A DNA stretch of 6,833 bases from Clostridiales bacterium (lineage in GTDB: Bacteria > Bacillota_A > Clostridia > Christensenellales > Borkfalkiaceae), in contig SVHQ01000093.1 of the NCBI GenBank assembly GCA_015055785.1, forward strand, positions 1 to 6,833. The letters run 5' to 3'. Below are positions 6,207 to 6,833 of the stretch, piece after piece. The notes below the pieces were generated by a model. That model was not told the origin of the DNA. It saw only the letters and a list, made by a program, of their open reading frames with translations, and made no database searches. Made by a program: the position numbers and the translations under genes. Numbering within the stretch: the first letter of the stretch is position 1; the number at the start of each line of letters is the position of its first letter.

Positions 6207-6833
6207 ATGAACGTAGTAGTCGGACAATCGGGCGGACCTACCGCTGTCATCAACGCAAGCCTTGCAGGCGTTTATCAAGCGGCGGTGAAAGCAGGTGCTG
6301 AAAAGGTTTACGGTATGCGAAACGGCATTCAGGGTTTTTTGTCGGAAAATCTCGTGGATTTAAAGACGGTGTTGGACAGTGAAGCGAAGGTGGAGCTTTT
6401 AAAACGCACACCAGCTACCTTTCTTGGCAGTTGCCGCTACAAACTCAAATCCGCGGAAGACAACGGGGCGGATTATGAAAAAATCTTTGAAATTTTAAAG
6501 AAATATGAAATAGATTGTTTCTTCTATATCGGTGGCAATGATAGTATGGATACCATTTGTAAATTGGCAGCATACGGCAAGAAAATTGGCAGTGCTATCC
6601 GTTTTGTCGGCGTACCGAAAACGATTGATAACGATTTGATGGTCACCGACCATACGCCCGGTTACGGCAGTGCGGCAAAATTTGTTGCAACGACGATGAA
6701 AGAATTGATTTGTGACGCCAGAATTTATCAATTAAATTCTGTATTGATTGTCGAAGTGATGGGGCGTAATGCAGGTTGGTTGACGGCGGCAAGCGCGCTT
6801 GCAAAAGGCGAGGATTGCGAAGGGGTGGATATG
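6207..6833 (+). CDS. pfp: Phosphofructokinase, probably pyrophosphate-dependent; 3' end outside window
   Basis: The first 209 residues of a PFK-family enzyme, about half of the usual 400-odd; the frame is open to the right edge. It phosphorylates fructose 6-phosphate to the 1,6-bisphosphate, and PPi-using members run reversibly. The start is set by AGGAG (6194-6198) 8 nt upstream. The N-terminal phosphate-binding segment is GQSGGPTAVINASL (6-19). The donor-site motif reads IGGNDSMDT (108-116), where Asp112 takes the place of the ATP-type glycine. The catalytic loop is GVPKTIDNDL (135-144), with Lys138 replacing the ATP-type glycine and Asp141 as the catalytic base. TPGYGSAAK (150-158) and MGRNAGWL (185-192) follow. 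Asp112 plus Lys138 is the known signature of PPi-dependent enzymes. Asn111 stands where most have a magnesium-binding Asp; from memory related clostridial proteins share GGNDS. Its own strong promoter suggests a constitutive glycolytic role rather than uronate-specific control. Confidence 0.92.
   Translation, partial: MNVVVGQSGGPTAVINASLAGVYQAAVKAGAEKVYGMRNGIQGFLSENLVDLKTVLDSEAKVELLKRTPATFLGSCRYKLKSAEDNGADYEKIFEILKKYEIDCFFYIGGNDSMDTICKLAAYGKKIGSAIRFVGVPKTIDNDLMVTDHTPGYGSAAKFVATTMKELICDARIYQLNSVLIVEVMGRNAGWLTAASALAKGEDCEGVDM

Noticed and set aside
491..6632. ACGATTGATAACG word shared by the transporter tail (491-503) and the phosphofructokinase gene (near 6619)
   Set aside because: In both places it encodes T-I-D-N in frame using common codons; coincidence rather than a repeat element.

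Overview
The window looks like a piece of a low-to-moderate GC Bacillota chromosome, most likely an anaerobic clostridial (gut or rumen type) bacterium. This is inferred from strong AGGAG-type ribosome binding sites, near-consensus vegetative (sigma-A-like) promoters in very AT-rich spacers, and gene content. The content includes a phenylacetate-CoA-ligase/ACT pair, a two-gene altronate module and a PPi-type phosphofructokinase. I cannot name a genus. Nothing suggests phage, insertion sequences, CRISPR or recent transfer: the genes are intact and read as ordinary metabolic chromosome.

Left block (about 1-2350, + strand): the 3' end of a sodium:solute symporter (SSS family) gene overlaps by four bases (ATGA) a complete phenylacetate-CoA ligase-type AMP-forming ligase. 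A strong SD and a 14-nt gap then lead to a small tandem-ACT-domain protein. The three genes look like one transcript, ended by a hairpin at 2323-2350 that also has a good U-tract on the opposite strand. The plausible job is uptake of a (probably aromatic) carboxylate, activation to its CoA ester, and amino-acid-linked sensing or regulation. Substrate and direction are inference.

Middle block (about 2427-6142): an AraC-family regulator with an N-terminal cupin domain is on the - strand. It is divergent from uxaB (tagaturonate reductase/altronate oxidoreductase) and uxaA (altronate dehydratase), which also overlap by ATGA. The two enzymes carry out consecutive steps of galacturonate breakdown: tagaturonate to altronate to 2-keto-3-deoxygluconate. 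The 135-bp spacer holds two back-to-back promoters whose -35 boxes abut and share one base, making the AraC protein the natural candidate regulator. Isomerase (uxaC), KDG kinase and KDPG aldolase genes are not in the window.

Right edge (6144-6833): a perfect TTGACA-17-TATAAT promoter starts one base after the uxaA stop codon and drives a phosphofructokinase gene cut off by the window end. Its PKTIDND lysine and GGNDS aspartate point to pyrophosphate rather than ATP as phosphoryl donor.

I see no clearly undescribed system. The points most worth a second look are the transporter-ligase-ACT module, the interlocked divergent promoters with an AraC (rather than GntR/LacI) regulator beside uxaBA, and the Asp-to-Asn change in the phosphofructokinase GGDDS motif.
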